Notes: a model not told the origin generated them from the sequence alone. Counted from the stretch's first letter, positions 1 through 11,530 are shown. The stretch is DNA of 64,000 nucleotides from Brachionus plicatilis (GCA_010279815.1 QEOQ01000238.1:417062-481061), one strand, 5' to 3'. A program made the numbers and translations.

Positions 1-105
1 ACCATTCTGCATTCACAGAATTGATTTTAAACTTTTTGAAAAAAAGTTATTTAATTTTTTTAAACTTTGTTCTGTTGTTTTGTTCTGAACTTCACAAAAC
101 CTGTC
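1..105. repeat. Possible decayed end of the palindromic MITE family
   Basis: The segment carrying GAAAAAAAGTTATTTAA, then a T-rich stretch with TTGTTCTG, then TTCACAAAACC resembles in order and spacing the right end of the palindromic element at 12778-13046. The match is gapped and the sequence is simple, so it could be chance similarity. No gene is visible here. Confidence 0.25.
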
Positions 106-246
106 AGTTGGAGAAATATTATTTAAAATGAAAATTTAATTTAGGATAAAATTTTCTGATTATTTTTTTTAAAAATAATTTAAAAAAGAAATTTTTATTT
201 CTTTTTTTATTTTAAAGAGCCCTTGAAAAGTGTTTCAAAGACGATG

Positions 247-762
247 TGTAATGTTTACATTAGTACCCTTGGGCCCGTCTATCCGATCTCCCTCGTTAGA
301 CGTATTGGAACATGTATTTATGCTCCTTCTTAACTTAAACCCTCATTGTTAAGTTAATTAACTTTCCAGTGATATCGACAAAGATGTCGCTATATCACAT
401 CTTCCCCCGGTTTTATAAAGCGTAAGCTAGGGAACTGACGACCATTGTGACCACTTCCGGATCACCAATGACCGGGACCAGCCATAGACTATTATTTTTC
501 CCAGGTACTAACTGACACTCGTCAGGTAGCCGTTGCACGCACTATAAACATTACTGCCTCCAAGAAGCACTTTTATTAGTCTTCTGGGGCTTTTATCCTC
601 GTCGCCAGATGTAATATTTACATTAGTACCCTTGGGCCCGTCTATCCGATCTCCCTCGTTAGACGTATTGGAACATGTATTTACGCTCCTTCTTAACTTA
701 AACCCTCATGGTTAAGTTAATTAACTTTCCAGTGATATCGACAAAGATGTCGCTATATCACA
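247..762 (-). mobile_element. TRIM-like miniature LTR retrotransposon
   Basis: Two direct repeats of 153 bp (247-399 and 610-762) each begin TGTAAT and end CACA, and differ at only a few positions. They enclose 210 bp with no coding potential. ACGATG occurs immediately outside both ends (241-246 and 763-768), a 5-6 bp target duplication. Read on the minus strand, the internal region starts two bases after the LTR with TGGCGACGAGGAT, a plausible tRNA primer site, and ends with the purine tract GGGGGAAGA directly before the second LTR. This is the layout of a terminal-repeat retrotransposon in miniature. Each LTR has a stem (GTGATAT/ATATCAC) at one end. It would depend on proteins made elsewhere. 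Confidence 0.8.
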
Positions 763-890
763 ACGATGGTTAAAATTTTACCGTTTTTACATAAATATGC
801 TTCTTTAAGCGATTTAAAAAAAAAAGATAAAAATAAAAATAAGAATAAAACAAAAATTTAAGAAAAAAATCTTAAATTAGCTAGAAAATA

Positions 891-986
891 CGGGGCTGTG
901 AAGTTCATTTCAATTCGATCGTTTAAAAAAGTTATTCAAAGTTTTCTGAATTGAAATGATCGAATTGAAATCAACTTCACAACCCC
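891..986. mobile_element. Short foldback MITE, 8-bp target duplication
   Basis: A 96-bp element whose two halves are inverted copies: the left begins CGGGGCTGTGAAGTT and the right ends AACTTCACAACCCC, with pairing over about 33 bp per arm. Perfect 8-bp copies of AGAAAATA flank it (883-890 and 987-994), which fits hAT-type mobilisation. No coding content. Confidence 0.8.
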
Positions 987-2221
987 AGAAAATAATCTGA
1001 ATTTAGAAAATTTTCCAAAAATAAAGCTCAAATTTATATCTTACTCTAAAAAAAATTTTCCTATTATAAATTGACCTATTATGAAGAAAAATTTTAAGAT
1101 AAATATTTTTTATATGAAGAAATATTTTTAAAAATGTCAAATTCTATTTTTTCGATTTGGTTTAAGTTTATTTTTTAATCAAAATATGCTCTCCGTTTTT
1201 TTTTTTATTATTTAATATTACTTTTATTTATTTTTTATTTTTCTATTTATTTAATATTTTTCTATTTATTTGTTTTAAAAGTGCCGAAAAATGAAAATAA
1301 TTATCTCCTTTTATAAGAAATATTATATAAAAAACACTAATGCACTGGCATCTTGTAGTTTAGGATCAAAAAAATCAGATCAAAAAGTAATTTTTTTATA
1401 ACTTTTTAATGGTATTTGATTAAATCTCTCTGCAAAATGCTAAATAATGCAAGAAACATGCTGAATATTAGAATAGGCTCTGCAAAAACTCTGCAATTAA
1501 ATTGCGAAGTTGAATTAAATACTTTTTAATTACATGCATTTTCCTGCAAAATTGCAGAGGTTTGTTTATCTGCCCGAGCTTAATCTCCTTCAGAACAAAA
1601 AATTAAATAAAAAAATTCAATAAAATTAAATTTAAAAAAAAATAGGAAAAATTAAGAATTTAAAGTTTAAGGAAAAACAGAATAGATAGAAAAGCTAAAT
1701 TTTATCCTTTTATTTTTTTCCCAATTGATTATCTGACTCATCTTCAACATCAATTTTGTTTAAATCATTGTCTAAGACAAAACCAAATTTCACTTTTGCT
1801 AAATTTTGAATAAATTTTAGTTTTTTGTCAAGAGACAGTTGCTTTCGTTAAATCCGCAATTTGAGGTTTTTGAGTTCTTGTTGCTCTGTGTTATACTTGG
1901 CTATTATCAGGGCTAGATTCTTGAAATCAGTTTTCTTTGTTTTTTTTTTGTTTTTTTGGATTCATTTTTGCTTTGGTAAAATTAAAAAAAATTTGGTTTA
2001 TTCTAATGTAATTGAATAATTGACTGAAAGTTTAACTAACTTTACAAAAACATCAGAAAATTTTATTGTAAAAAGTGTGATTTTTTTTAAAAAAAGTAAC
2101 ACAGTTAATAAGCGTGGGAAAATTTATTTCTCTGATTCTCTTAATTTTTTAGCTAACTTTTTCACACTTTTGATTTTTAAATAGTAAGGATAATTAGTAC
2201 AGGTAAGTTATGCTACATTAA
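987..2221. other. AT-rich intergenic stretch
   Basis: No gene can be supported. The sequence is A/T homopolymer-rich. At 1347-1368 there is a string beginning GGCATCTTGTAGTTTAGG that resembles the terminus of the giant element starting at 11547. No partner end or target duplication was found for it. Around 1430-1560 a CTCTGCAAAA/TTGCAGAG motif recurs. Confidence 0.5.
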
Positions 2222-3242
2222 TTAGTAAGTAGCATCTGCACATATGTGCTTAGTTTTCATAGCTATTTCAAGCAATTTTTTTGTTGTTATAACGATTTTT
2301 AATTTACTTAAGCTAGGTATTCTATCATTTACTTGAATAGAATAATCGATGACAAATGGTGTTTGATCATTATCAGGCACTGTTAATTTACTACTTGCCC
2401 AATTTTCTAAGTCAGCGTGAATAAAACCTCGACCATGATTAAGACCAAATAAATGTGGTCTTAATGTTTGTTGAAGATAATTATTGATTTGTCTAATGTT
2501 TGGTATTTCAATCTCTGGAACATTCAGCTTATTTATTACATCTGGATCTGAGTCTAATACTTTTGGCATCAGCGGATTAATACGATCACGCAATCCGTTT
2601 CGTATAGCTGTGGCTGTTGTTAAATTCGATTTATATAAATTTTCAATCAACTCTTTAGTCAGAGCATTTATTCCAAAAGGCGCTTTATTAATTGAATGGT
2701 CATGATCAAAATTTCCTAAATAAATAGATACACTGGTATCGAAATCACTGCAAAGAATATACAATTTGGCTTGGCATGATGTACCTTTATTACAAAAATA
2801 ATATTCTTTTATTCCATTTTTGGTTTCAACTCTCCGTTATATCACAAACTATTGACGAAATCACTTTTAATTGCTTGATTGAATCACTGTAGCTATCGAA
2901 TTTTTGGCTAAACATGTACACATTTCTTTTTCTTTATAGACTTTTACCTTCACTTCCATGTTCATTGCCAATAGTGTCTTCTTCTTCCTCAACTTCATGA
3001 TTAATTTCTTCCTCAAAACAATCAATAACAACGTCTTCAAATTCTTCAAGTTTCTGAGTTTCTTCAGAGGGTGTTTCATCCTCTACACTAACATTAACAT
3101 CATCTTGGACTTTAAAATGGTCATTTAATCTTTTAATGAGCTCAACTTTGCGTCCACTGTATGGTAATTTAAACTTTCTGCACTCAGCAATCAAGTTGAG
3201 TGACTTCCAAGATTTATCATATTTTTTAGACATAATGATCAA
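2222..3242 (-). pseudogene. MULE transposase fragment (SAP + FLYWCH + DDE start)
   Basis: Read on the minus strand, three pieces follow in the order seen in Mutator-like transposases. First comes a SAP DNA-binding motif (3242 to about 3100; core LIAECRKFKLPYSGRKVELI) followed by an acidic linker. Next is a FLYWCH-type zinc-finger stretch around 2690-2830 with Cys-x4-Cys and a terminal HDHDH cluster. Last is a helical region ending in ADATY (2222-2240), which matches the start of the MULE catalytic domain with its first Asp. The frame shifts between the SAP and FLYWCH parts, and everything after ADATY is gone. An intron between SAP and FLYWCH is possible. Non-functional as transposase. Confidence 0.7.
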
Positions 3243-3289
3243 GATTTCTTTTTTTTTACAATAAAGTTAGTATTTTATACATGCAACTA

Positions 3290-3926
3290 CAGTCATCTTT
3301 TTATTATGTCACGTCCCTATTAAGTCCCATTTTGAATTTATCCCAAAAATCTTCAAGAACGGATTTCTTATAATACCTTACATTGTAAAGTGAGTTTTGT
3401 TATGTCCCAATAATTAGTCCCATAATTTCATTATGTCATCAAAAAATGAAGAACAGTGCAATATTTTGTAATTATAATTCTTACTTTATTATGTCCCGTT
3501 TTCTCGAAAGCACGCCTCATTTATTTAAAGTTCACAATAAGTTTATTTTTTTGAATAATAAAAAAAATGCCAGGACAAAAACGTATTAGTAAAACTAATT
3601 GTATTAGTTTTTTTGAAAAGTTTAAGTCTGTTGAATCAGACAAGATAAAATCTATTAGAGACCTTTTTAAAAATTGTCACGCTGAAGCGTTGAAAAATTT
3701 GGTTCAACCAAAAATTACAAATTTTCTTAGTTAATGTTTTATTCAAATTATTTTATTCCGTTTTGTTATTTAATAAATAATTATGTTTTGTATTAGACTA
3801 ATTAAGTTTTTGTAAGAGTAAATGTAATAAATTCTATAAATCAAATTTTTTTTTATTATGTCCCAATCTGATTATATCCCCATTTTTGGCTGGAACAAAC
3901 ACCGTGACATAATCAAAGGATGACTG
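3290..3926. mobile_element. Non-autonomous pogo/Tigger-like element
   Basis: The ends are inverted: CAGTCATC at 3290 with TTATGTCACG following, and CGTGACATAATC leading to GATGACTG at 3926, about 24 bp with one small gap. A TA dinucleotide lies outside each end (3288-3289 and 3927-3928), the target duplication of the Tc1/mariner/pogo superfamily. The subterminal regions repeat TTATGTCCC several times. Length is 637 bp, too short for a complete transposase; a 55-residue remnant reading frame is inside. Confidence 0.8.
3567..3734 (+). CDS. 55-residue remnant reading frame inside the pogo-like element
   Basis: An ATG-initiated frame of 55 codons starts MPGQKRISKT and ends in QPKITNFLS. The last residues resemble a PIP box (Q-x2-I-x2-F-aromatic/hydrophobic). 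The position next to the 3' terminus suggests it is the C-terminal tail of the transposase that once lay here, kept after an internal deletion. That is inference; the catalytic domain is absent, so no independent function should be assumed. Confidence 0.4.
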   Translation: MPGQKRISKTNCISFFEKFKSVESDKIKSIRDLFKNCHAEALKNLVQPKITNFLS

Positions 3927-3928
3927 TA

Positions 3929-4884
3929 ATTATTTTTTAGAGTGTACTAATTATCATCTCTTATCATTCCTCATATTTTTAGATGATATAAGAATATAGA
4001 AGTTAGCTTGTTCACTTGGAATAAATATCTTTGATGATTATTACAAATGAAACTAAAAATAACATTGGATACTAAATAAAATATTTTATAAATTCCTTAC
4101 TATAAAGTAAAAACTATATTATTTTTCACATTATTTTCAATAAAATGGGTTCCCTATTGGTATTTGAAAAATTTAAGGCTTAAATTAAATAAAACATGAA
4201 GTGTAGACAAGCTTCATCCGTCTCTGCTTAAAAACTAAGCAGAAGCCTTTACTCTTCCTTTAAATTTGATTTTCAGAGTATCTTTATCCAATAGTCAGCT
4301 TCCAATACAATTCAGATCATCAAATATTACACCATTGTTTAAAAAAGGTGATTACTCAATGTGGATTTTAATTTTGTCTTTAAAAATTTCAAATAAAAAG
4401 TTAAGAAAAATCATCAAAAAATAAATTAGAAAAAAAAAAAACTTTTTTTAAATTTAAAATATAAATTTTTTTTAATTTTTAATCAAAATAATAAAAAGCC
4501 TATTTCATCATTTTTATTGAGATTTTAATCAATTAATTTTTGATCATGTCTTCAAGTTTCCCGGTAAATTGTGAACTGCTTAATTTAAGACCAAAAGATC
4601 AATTTTTTTTAAAAGTTTAAAAGTCTTAAAAGCTTCTTTATTAATATACAATGAAAACAAAGAATTTTTTGTTAACTACTTTTATTTTTGAAATGTACAA
4701 TTCTAAATTATTAAGAAAATAATGTTATTTAATTAATTCAAAAAGTTCAAATTTACTTACTCAAAGAAAAATTTTCATTTATTTAATTTAGACTTAAAAT
4801 CTGAAAAAAAAATTAAAATATTTTATTGTACAATTTTTGACCATCATTTATTTTTTTGCTCTTTTAAATAATTTTTTTCGTCTT
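3929..4884. other. AT-rich spacer
   Basis: No reading frame or RNA gene could be supported. It contains the 3' flank of the minus-strand gene that ends at 4885. Confidence 0.5.
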
Positions 4885-6090
4885 TTAATAAATCTCTATT
4901 TTAATTTTAATCAAAAAAATAAAACAAACTGAAAAAGATACCACCGCTAGTATCATGAGAACTATATTGACACCAATTAAGTTCGAGCAAGTTGAGCATG
5001 ATTCATACAATCTAATACAAATGCTGTTTATAACAGCCAGTGCAATAAAAACACATATGCCGACACAATTTAAAATAATTGAACAAATGAATAGTTTAAA
5101 TTTTCTTTTTATAACTAAAAAAAAACAAATTTTTAAAAATAATTTTTTTTTAAAAAATTTAATTTTTAACTCACTGATCAAAATGTTACTAAAAAAAGCC
5201 ATCAGACCAATAAAGCCTGACCACACACCAGCACTGACTGAATTAAGCGGCGTCTCGTCCATCATTAGAATCAACTGAAGCACAATTTGGACCACACTGG
5301 ACAAAAACAAAAAAACGCTCAATACTACCCCAATTCTAAATGGGTAATAGAGCTCGAGCTTTTTTTCTATCAGTATTCTTTTGTCATCAAAATCAACTGA
5401 CTTGGTGTCATCACTGGCATTTGTAGCATCAATTTTTGACTTCTTGGCTCCATCAGCCTTATTTTTTTGTTCCTCATTTTTGGTCGACTTGGACAAACTC
5501 TTCTCTCTCTCCACTTTATCTGTCTCAGTAGAAGCATGTCTGAGCTCTGTGTCAATCGTTTGTGTGGACCGATTGCTAGTCTTTACTTTGGGTGGCTTTA
5601 CAAGCGGCTTGTTCTCTTGGACTGACAGATCAACAGGCAATTTTTCGATTTCATTAAACTGTATGGGCTGGCAAATCTGGACAGCTAATTGTTGGTGCAT
5701 CTGTGAGCTATTGACACAAAACTTTGACTGAGAGTCTTTGCTGCGGTACAGGGCCTTGGGTTTGTTGACCGAAAAGCTGGCTGGTCTGATTATCTGAAAG
5801 GTGTCGTTCTCAAGGCTGATGATTGAATCGCGATCAGCGTCAATCAGATCGTTGTCCATGGCTGGCACTCGGGAGAATACTTCTTGTTGGTATGTGATAG
5901 AGTTGTCGGCAAGTAAGTCCAATTGATTCAAGTTGAATGTGTCAATGCTGAGTCTGAGCGCTTTTTGGTGTTGTTTGTACAGTGACCTGGGTCTCTTTGG
6001 ATAGGAGTATGGTTCGGCACAACGCTTTTGGCTTAGAGCTGTGCTTTCTCTAGACAAATCCATAAAAAAAAGCTTAGAAACAATCGTCAA
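4885..6090 (-). CDS. Four-transmembrane protein with long polar N-terminus
   Basis: An unspliced frame of 401 codons. Residues 1-245 are polar and Ser/Lys/Asp-rich, with no recognised domain and probably cytoplasmic. The C-terminal part has four hydrophobic segments at about 251-277, 287-306, 332-357 and 371-396, giving an MS4A/CD20-like or other tetraspan layout. A 60-bp intron is likely at 5115-5174: donor GTGAGT and a T-rich run before AG. It is a multiple of three, and removal deletes the Lys/Phe-rich stretch between segments 2 and 3, leaving 381 residues and a clean loop. The sequence is less AT-rich than its flanks, supporting a real host gene. ATG at 6090 opens the frame; a second Met (MDLSRES) ten residues in is also possible. 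Family not identified. Confidence 0.75.
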   Translation of the reverse strand: MTIVSKLFFMDLSRESTALSQKRCAEPYSYPKRPRSLYKQHQKALRLSIDTFNLNQLDLLADNSITYQQEVFSRVPAMDNDLIDADRDSIISLENDTFQIIRPASFSVNKPKALYRSKDSQSKFCVNSSQMHQQLAVQICQPIQFNEIEKLPVDLSVQENKPLVKPPKVKTSNRSTQTIDTELRHASTETDKVEREKSLSKSTKNEEQKNKADGAKKSKIDATNASDDTKSVDFDDKRILIEKKLELYYPFRIGVVLSVFLFLSSVVQIVLQLILMMDETPLNSVSAGVWSGFIGLMAFFSNILISELKIKFFKKKLFLKICFFLVIKRKFKLFICSIILNCVGICVFIALAVINSICIRLYESCSTCSNLIGVNIVLMILAVVSFSVCFIFLIKIKIEIY

Positions 6091-6691
6091 AGAGAAAAAA
6101 GAAATGAAAAATTGAAAGCTTGAAAGTCAAGCGTTGACTAAATGCCGGAAATTGAAAATGCCATAGCAATTTCAGACTTTAAGACATGTTTTAAATTATG
6201 TATACAAACATTTTGGTTGTTTTAAGTTGCTGTTTGGATCAATTAGTTAATAGGAAATTAAATTTAAATTAATTATTTTTTTTAATTTTATTTTTTAAGA
6301 CGATGTGTGTTTTTAAGGCCAAATAATCGATCAATAAAAATAAAAAATTTGTTTTTTGTTAAAATTTTTCAAAATCTGAAAAAAAGTTTTTTTTTAATAA
6401 AAAAATATTAAACCTGCTAATTAGGGCTATTAATTCAAAGAATTATTTTTTTACCTAAACCCTTATTTAGATAATTAAACAGCTAGATTTTTGAAAAATT
6501 TGTATGAACAATTTTTTATTATAATTATTTTAATTTTTACTGATACTCTAGTCCAGAATATTACTAAAATCGAAATTAAATAAATGGCCATTCTAGGTTA
6601 AAAAAATCGATTTTTTTAGATGTTTACTTTTTTAGAATGTAATTTGAAACTATCAATTTTGATATTAAAATTTTTCAAAATCTTTAGGTTT
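6091..6691. other. AT-rich spacer, 5' flank of the tetraspan gene
   Basis: No gene seen. The first 100 bp upstream of 6090 should contain the promoter and 5' UTR of the minus-strand gene, but no specific element can be named. Confidence 0.4.
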
Positions 6692-7076
6692 ATAAATGGT
6701 ATTGTGAATTTCAAATACAAATTGAACAAAAATTCTTCATTTTTTTAATTAATTAAAATTAAAGTTAATAAAAAATATTAGAAAAAATGCTGCAACATAG
6801 TGCAACATACTTTGTTGCACTTTTTTTCCCTAAAATAATTTTTCTTATGTAAAAAATGACAAAAAAAAAGAATCAATAAGATTTAAATAGATTATTAATT
6901 TGATTTACTGAAAAAAAAGAAAATAAAAATTTCATTTTCGAAAAAAAAGGTGCAACTAAGTATGTTGCACTTGATTTCAGTATTATTTCTAGTGTTTTTC
7001 ATTTAATTTAATTTTAATTAGTCAAAAAATGAATAATTTTTGTTCAATTTGTATTTGAAATTCACAAAACCATAAA
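6692..7076. mobile_element. Foldback/MITE-like element, ~70-bp inverted arms
   Basis: The left arm (about 6692-6765) and right arm (about 7005-7076) are inverted copies, including GTGAATTTCAAATACAAAT followed by a match over TTGAACAAAAATT. The loop carries TGCAACATA-type motifs around 6791-6828 and again at 6951-6972, also as an inverted pair. No clear target duplication was found, so the exact ends are uncertain. Confidence 0.6.
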
Positions 7077-8956
7077 TTTTATAGTAAAAAAAAATTTAAC
7101 CTGTTCAAAATCGTGATTAAAAAAATTTTTTTTTGTTTTATTTTTGGTTAATTTTTATGATATTTCTGTTGATATTTAAATTAATGATTACATTATAATA
7201 TTTTTTTTTAATATTCTATAAAATTACATTAATGAATTTTTTTTTGGTTTTTCAAATTTTTACATCGCCTCCAAGGCGTTAACTGAAATAAATAATAAAA
7301 AATAGAAAAAATCCTCTTCTTATAAATTTTGTATTTATTAAAGTCAATCGAAAAGACTTTAAGCTATTTATTGATTTTAATTCTAATTTAAAGATCTTAA
7401 CTAGCTGTAGCTTAACTTTTATATATAATAAAAAAAAGCAAACTGTAACAGAAATTTGATAAAAATCATATTATTTTTAGATAACAAATAATTACTTTTC
7501 AAGAGATCGAATTAAGTTACCAAAAACACCAAACATTATTGTGTAAACTCTTTAGCTAGAATATGAAGTTTTATTTTTTAAAAAAACTATAATTTTTTAC
7601 ATAGAAATCACTTAGATAGTTGACCAATTTTATGAACTATTTAGCATTCCATTTTTGACTCTTAACCTTGAGTTAATCCTCTATCTAAATTTATAAATTA
7701 ATAAAAAAAATTTTTTTGTCTATTATTCAATAAATCAAAAATATATAAGATGATGACTTTTTTTGATATCTAATAAACAAAATAATTAAAAGTTAAATAG
7801 TCTGGCTTGGCTTTTTTTATTAAAATAACTTGTACTAATGTTAATTAATGTGTACAATACCTTAAAAACATAAATGAAAAATTTATTCACACAAGTTTGA
7901 AAATCGATAAAAAAATACGAAAAAATCTTCCATTTAAGTATTAAATTCTAAGTATATGCTCAGTACTGTTTGGTACACAATTCCAAGACAAATTTAATTA
8001 ATCTTTAGGCTAATCTAAAAATATTGTTTTTTTACGTAAATTTAGAAATTTCTGTTTTTACTGTATTTTATAAAAAATTTTATTTTTCTAGCTTACGGAT
8101 TTTTGAATTCTAATAATTTTCTGAGAAAAAACGCTTTTCGTACGTCATTCATTAAACGATTTTTTTAAACATTGGAGTAGCAATTCAATTTATTATTAGT
8201 AGCATAAAATTCTAATTAAATAATTTTTTTTTATTTAATTTCAGAAATATAAATTTCGTAATTTTTAAAAAATGTTCTGAGTATTTTTTTTCTAGCTTTA
8301 AATTTCTTGTTAGGATATTTTTTTAATTTTGAATACACTGAGGATAATATCTAGAGACAAAACTATTTAGATGATAATAAAAATATTTTAAGCTGTACGA
8401 ACAATTGATTTAAAACGAAAAACTTAAATATTTTTTAACAAATGCATGAAAATAAATAGATAAATATGATTTTGATTTAATTTTTAACTTTTTTTTATAT
8501 ATTCTGATTCGTTCAAAAACAAGAAATTTTAACTTTCAAAAATTTTTTATAAAAATGTAAAATTAAAATAAAAAAATTATCTGAAATATTGAACAAAGAA
8601 TTTTAAAGAATGTAAAAATGAGCTACGGATTGTGTTTATTCGATTAGTTTTCGGGAAGATTTAATAAAAAAAAACTAAATAATACCAAAAAGGTGACCAA
8701 CTTAGCTGTCCTTTGTATAAAGAGTGTTCTATTACTTAAAGTTTTCACTCATTATCATTGTCTGTTCATCATTTTTTTTTCTGAATGAATTTTGGGACAG
8801 CCATTTTTTGCAACCAGTTATTAAAGATTTTATTTATGATTTACAATAAAAATAATTAAGCTTTCTTGAATTTAGCTGAATCAGATGAAATAACATCTCA
8901 GTTTAGGTGCTATAAAAGTCAAAACATTTTAAAACTTAATCTTAGTATAAAAAAAT
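7077..8956. other. AT-rich intergenic stretch
   Basis: Nearly 1.9 kb of A/T-rich sequence with frequent stops in all frames. I see no gene, RNA or repeat boundary that can be supported. Confidence 0.5.
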
Positions 8957-9180
8957 GGAGATCTTGAATTTGATGATCAATTCAAAGTATCATTTCAATT
9001 CAAAAAGTTTATCTTTCGATATTAAAATAAATGTTTGATTCAATTTAAATAATTTTAATGTAACATGATTAACATGCTATGTAGATTAAAAAAAAAAATT
9101 GATTAAACATTTTCCCAATCCATCGATAAAATCGATTTTTTATATTTAAATGTTTAGACTGATTTTTTGTAGGCAATCAG
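8957..9180. repeat. Fragment related to the terminus of the giant element
   Basis: Starting with GGAGATCTTGAATTTGATG, about 220 bp aligns in order with the first 220 bp of the giant element's left arm (from 11547): shared ATTCAAAAAGTTTA, AATTTTAATGTAACAT and GATAAAATCGAT blocks at similar spacing. No target duplication was found, so this is probably a truncated relative. Confidence 0.6.
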
Positions 9181-9325
9181 AAGTTTATGATCAAAAAGTT
9201 TTTTTCCTAATAAAATTAATGCAGAGATACATTTTTGGATTTAAGATTCTATGCAACAAACAAAACAGTAAACCCTGCATTAATTTCAAAATGATCATTG
9301 CAGAGTGCACATCATCGAAATGGTG

Positions 9326-9839
9326 GGCAACTTGAAGTTCATGATCATAATCAAATGATCAAAATTTAATTGATTCAAATCTTAATAAAAGTGATGAAAT
9401 TAGATTTTTTTAAATTTTTTAAAAATTAAACATAAGATGTTTATTATTTTAATTTAAAAAAAATAAATCTTTTTTTTCTAATTGACCTTTAATTGATTCT
9501 TCTTAAATCATTTTTTGAAAATTTTAAAGACAAATTTAAAATCGACATTAAGGTATCCAAATTATGACTTTAAATGATATTTTAATATTAATTAAAATAT
9601 ATTACGGCGAAACAAAGTTAAATTTTGTATTGCAAAATTTCAAAATATTGATTAAGAATTTTTTTGACTTCAGATAAAAATTCGTATAATTTTCTATCTA
9701 ATTATAGATTAAACAAATAATGTTTAATAAAGTATAGCCATTTATTATTAAAAAATTGATAAAAAATACTATTTTATTTGAATCAAAAACTAAAAATTTT
9801 GATTTGAAATTTACATTTGATCATGAACTTCAATTTGCC
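9326..9839. mobile_element. hAT-type MITE related to the giant element termini
   Basis: The left end GGCAACTTGAAGTTCATGAT and right end (inverted) GGCAAATTGAAGTTCATGAT form TIRs of about 22 bp. Perfect 8-bp copies of AAATGGTG flank the element (9318-9325 and 9840-9847). It is 514 bp with no coding content. The termini are close to those of the 37.5-kb element at 11547-49096, which supports that both are mobilised by the same class of transposase. Confidence 0.85.
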
Positions 9840-10008
9840 AAATGGTGCTATTATTAGGTGGATAATTTTATGCAGATATTTGCAGATTTTGCCTCAAGAT
9901 TTAACAAAAACTGTTAAATAAAAAAAGTGTCTCTGCATTAATACTTTTAATTTATTAGAATTTATTTAATAGTTAAAACTTTATTTGATCATTTTAAGCA
10001 TCAAAAAT

Positions 10009-10030
10009 TGATCATAAACATTAAGATGCC
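10009..10030. repeat. Inverted terminus-like motif
   Basis: TTGATCATAAACATTAAGAT followed by GCC is, on the minus strand, close to the GGCATCTTGAAG terminus of the giant element. It may be the right end of a decayed relative whose left end is at 8957. No flanking duplication supports this. Confidence 0.35.
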
Positions 10031-10384
10031 TTTCTTGTAAAGTTTATTTGATTTTTTTATTTCAAAAGTATCTGTATCTGGCATTCAAAATTAAATTTAA
10101 CAAAAAGAAATTCAGATAATAAATTCCAAATAGGTAATAGAATGAAAAAAATTTAACAAAAATCAGTTAAATAAATTAAAAAAATTTTTTAATGTTGAAA
10201 ATTTGAAAAAAATGAGAAAAAATTGAAATTACAACAGTGCTTTTATAAAAGGTCAAGAATGAAATTAAATTCATTTTTTATTTTATTTTTTTCGCAAAAA
10301 GATTTCGAAGATCAATATAGATCAGCAATAATAAAAGGTTAAGAAAAGAAAGCTTATTCAATTCGAGTATTTATAACTATTTTA

Positions 10385-11530
10385 TTTAATTTGAATTAAA
10401 GGTAATGAATAATGTAGTAAAAAACGGTGCTGGTTGGTAAAATAATTTAAAACTGATCTTTCCAAAATCAAAGAGCGATCGGTAGAAAAAAAAGTCACAA
10501 TATTTTTAAAATATTTATTAATTAAAAAAATTCAATAATTAAAAGAATTTTTCGCTTAAAATTTTTATAAAGTCTTTTTGATGTTGTTTGAATTTTACTT
10601 TTTTTCATTTTTAAATTATTCGATGATTTATATTTTCATTGAAAAAATTTTACCGAATTTTACCAAAAATTGGGCATTGTTTATTTTCATACAAAAATTT
10701 CCAATGCAAATTTTAATTCTTAATAGAAAAATGAATTTTGTTCTACAGATTTTTCTATAAGTTATAAAAGGTGAAATAAACAATTTTTCATTAAACAGTC
10801 CATTTTAAAGATATAATGTTTTGACAACAATTCTTACTTTATATTTTAATAACAATTATTGTACAATTAGATTTAATTCTCAAATCAATAATTTTTAATC
10901 AATAAAACGTTTGAAACTCAAAAACTTGAAAAAAAGTTAACCAATAAATTGATTATTTTAAACCAAATTGTATTTTAATTTAGAATAGAATATTAAAAAA
11001 ATTTCAATTAGAATAGATCATAAAGACAAAAAAAAATCTCAAAATATTGATATTTTAGTTGATCATTGATATTTCCTGTGTTAATAAAAATTAACTTTTA
11101 TATTTTGAGTTGAGTGAAACATATCTTGTCTCATCATCAAAGCTTTAGAAGCTCAAATTTTTAATTTAAAATGAAAATAAAAAATTATATTTATGTAATT
11201 GGAAGATTTGGATGAAAATTCACAATTCTCAAAAATTATTTAATGGTACTTAATATTAAATAAAAATGATAAGGAATGTTGATATTTTTTTAAATTTTCC
11301 ATTATAAAATAAATTAATAATTTTAGAAAAGAAGCCAATTTTTACATTTTTCTTACCTCTTTTTTTTGCCGTAAGCATTTTGGGACGATTTTACTAAAAT
11401 TTGCGTATTTTAATGTAAGCTTACGTAATTTTTCGTAAAATTACAACTTATATAAATATTATTATTAACATTCACGAAAGCTTAATAAATAATGTAAATT
11501 TACGTAGATTAGTACTGATTTAATCCGAAA
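10385..11530. repeat. Dispersed repeat, copy 1 (other copy near 58495-59040)
   Basis: Blocks at 10430-10680 (GGTTGGTAAAATAATTTAAA, AAATTATTCGATGATTTATA) and 11370-11450 (GTAAGCATTTTGGGACGATT) recur in the same order and orientation at 58525-58745 and 58870-58950. The right part is rich in TTACGTAA-type motifs like those in the TIRs of the Tc1-type element at 16496. It is likely a decayed DNA transposon. The rest of the segment is AT-rich without genes. Confidence 0.55.

Noticed and set aside
247..762. Possible hammerhead ribozyme (retrozyme-like tandem layout)
   Set aside because: CTGACGA-like cores occur on both strands, but no proper stem II plus GAAA could be matched. TG...CA LTRs, PBS, purine tract and target duplication favour a TRIM.
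8957..10030. A complete second element with ends at 8957 and 10030
   Set aside because: Termini resemble those of the giant element, but no matching 8-bp flanks were found, so they may belong to different fragments.
9150..10760. 60-codon frames at 9150-9335 and 10578-10760
   Set aside because: AT-rich chance frames; the first overlaps a transposon fragment and the second a dispersed repeat.
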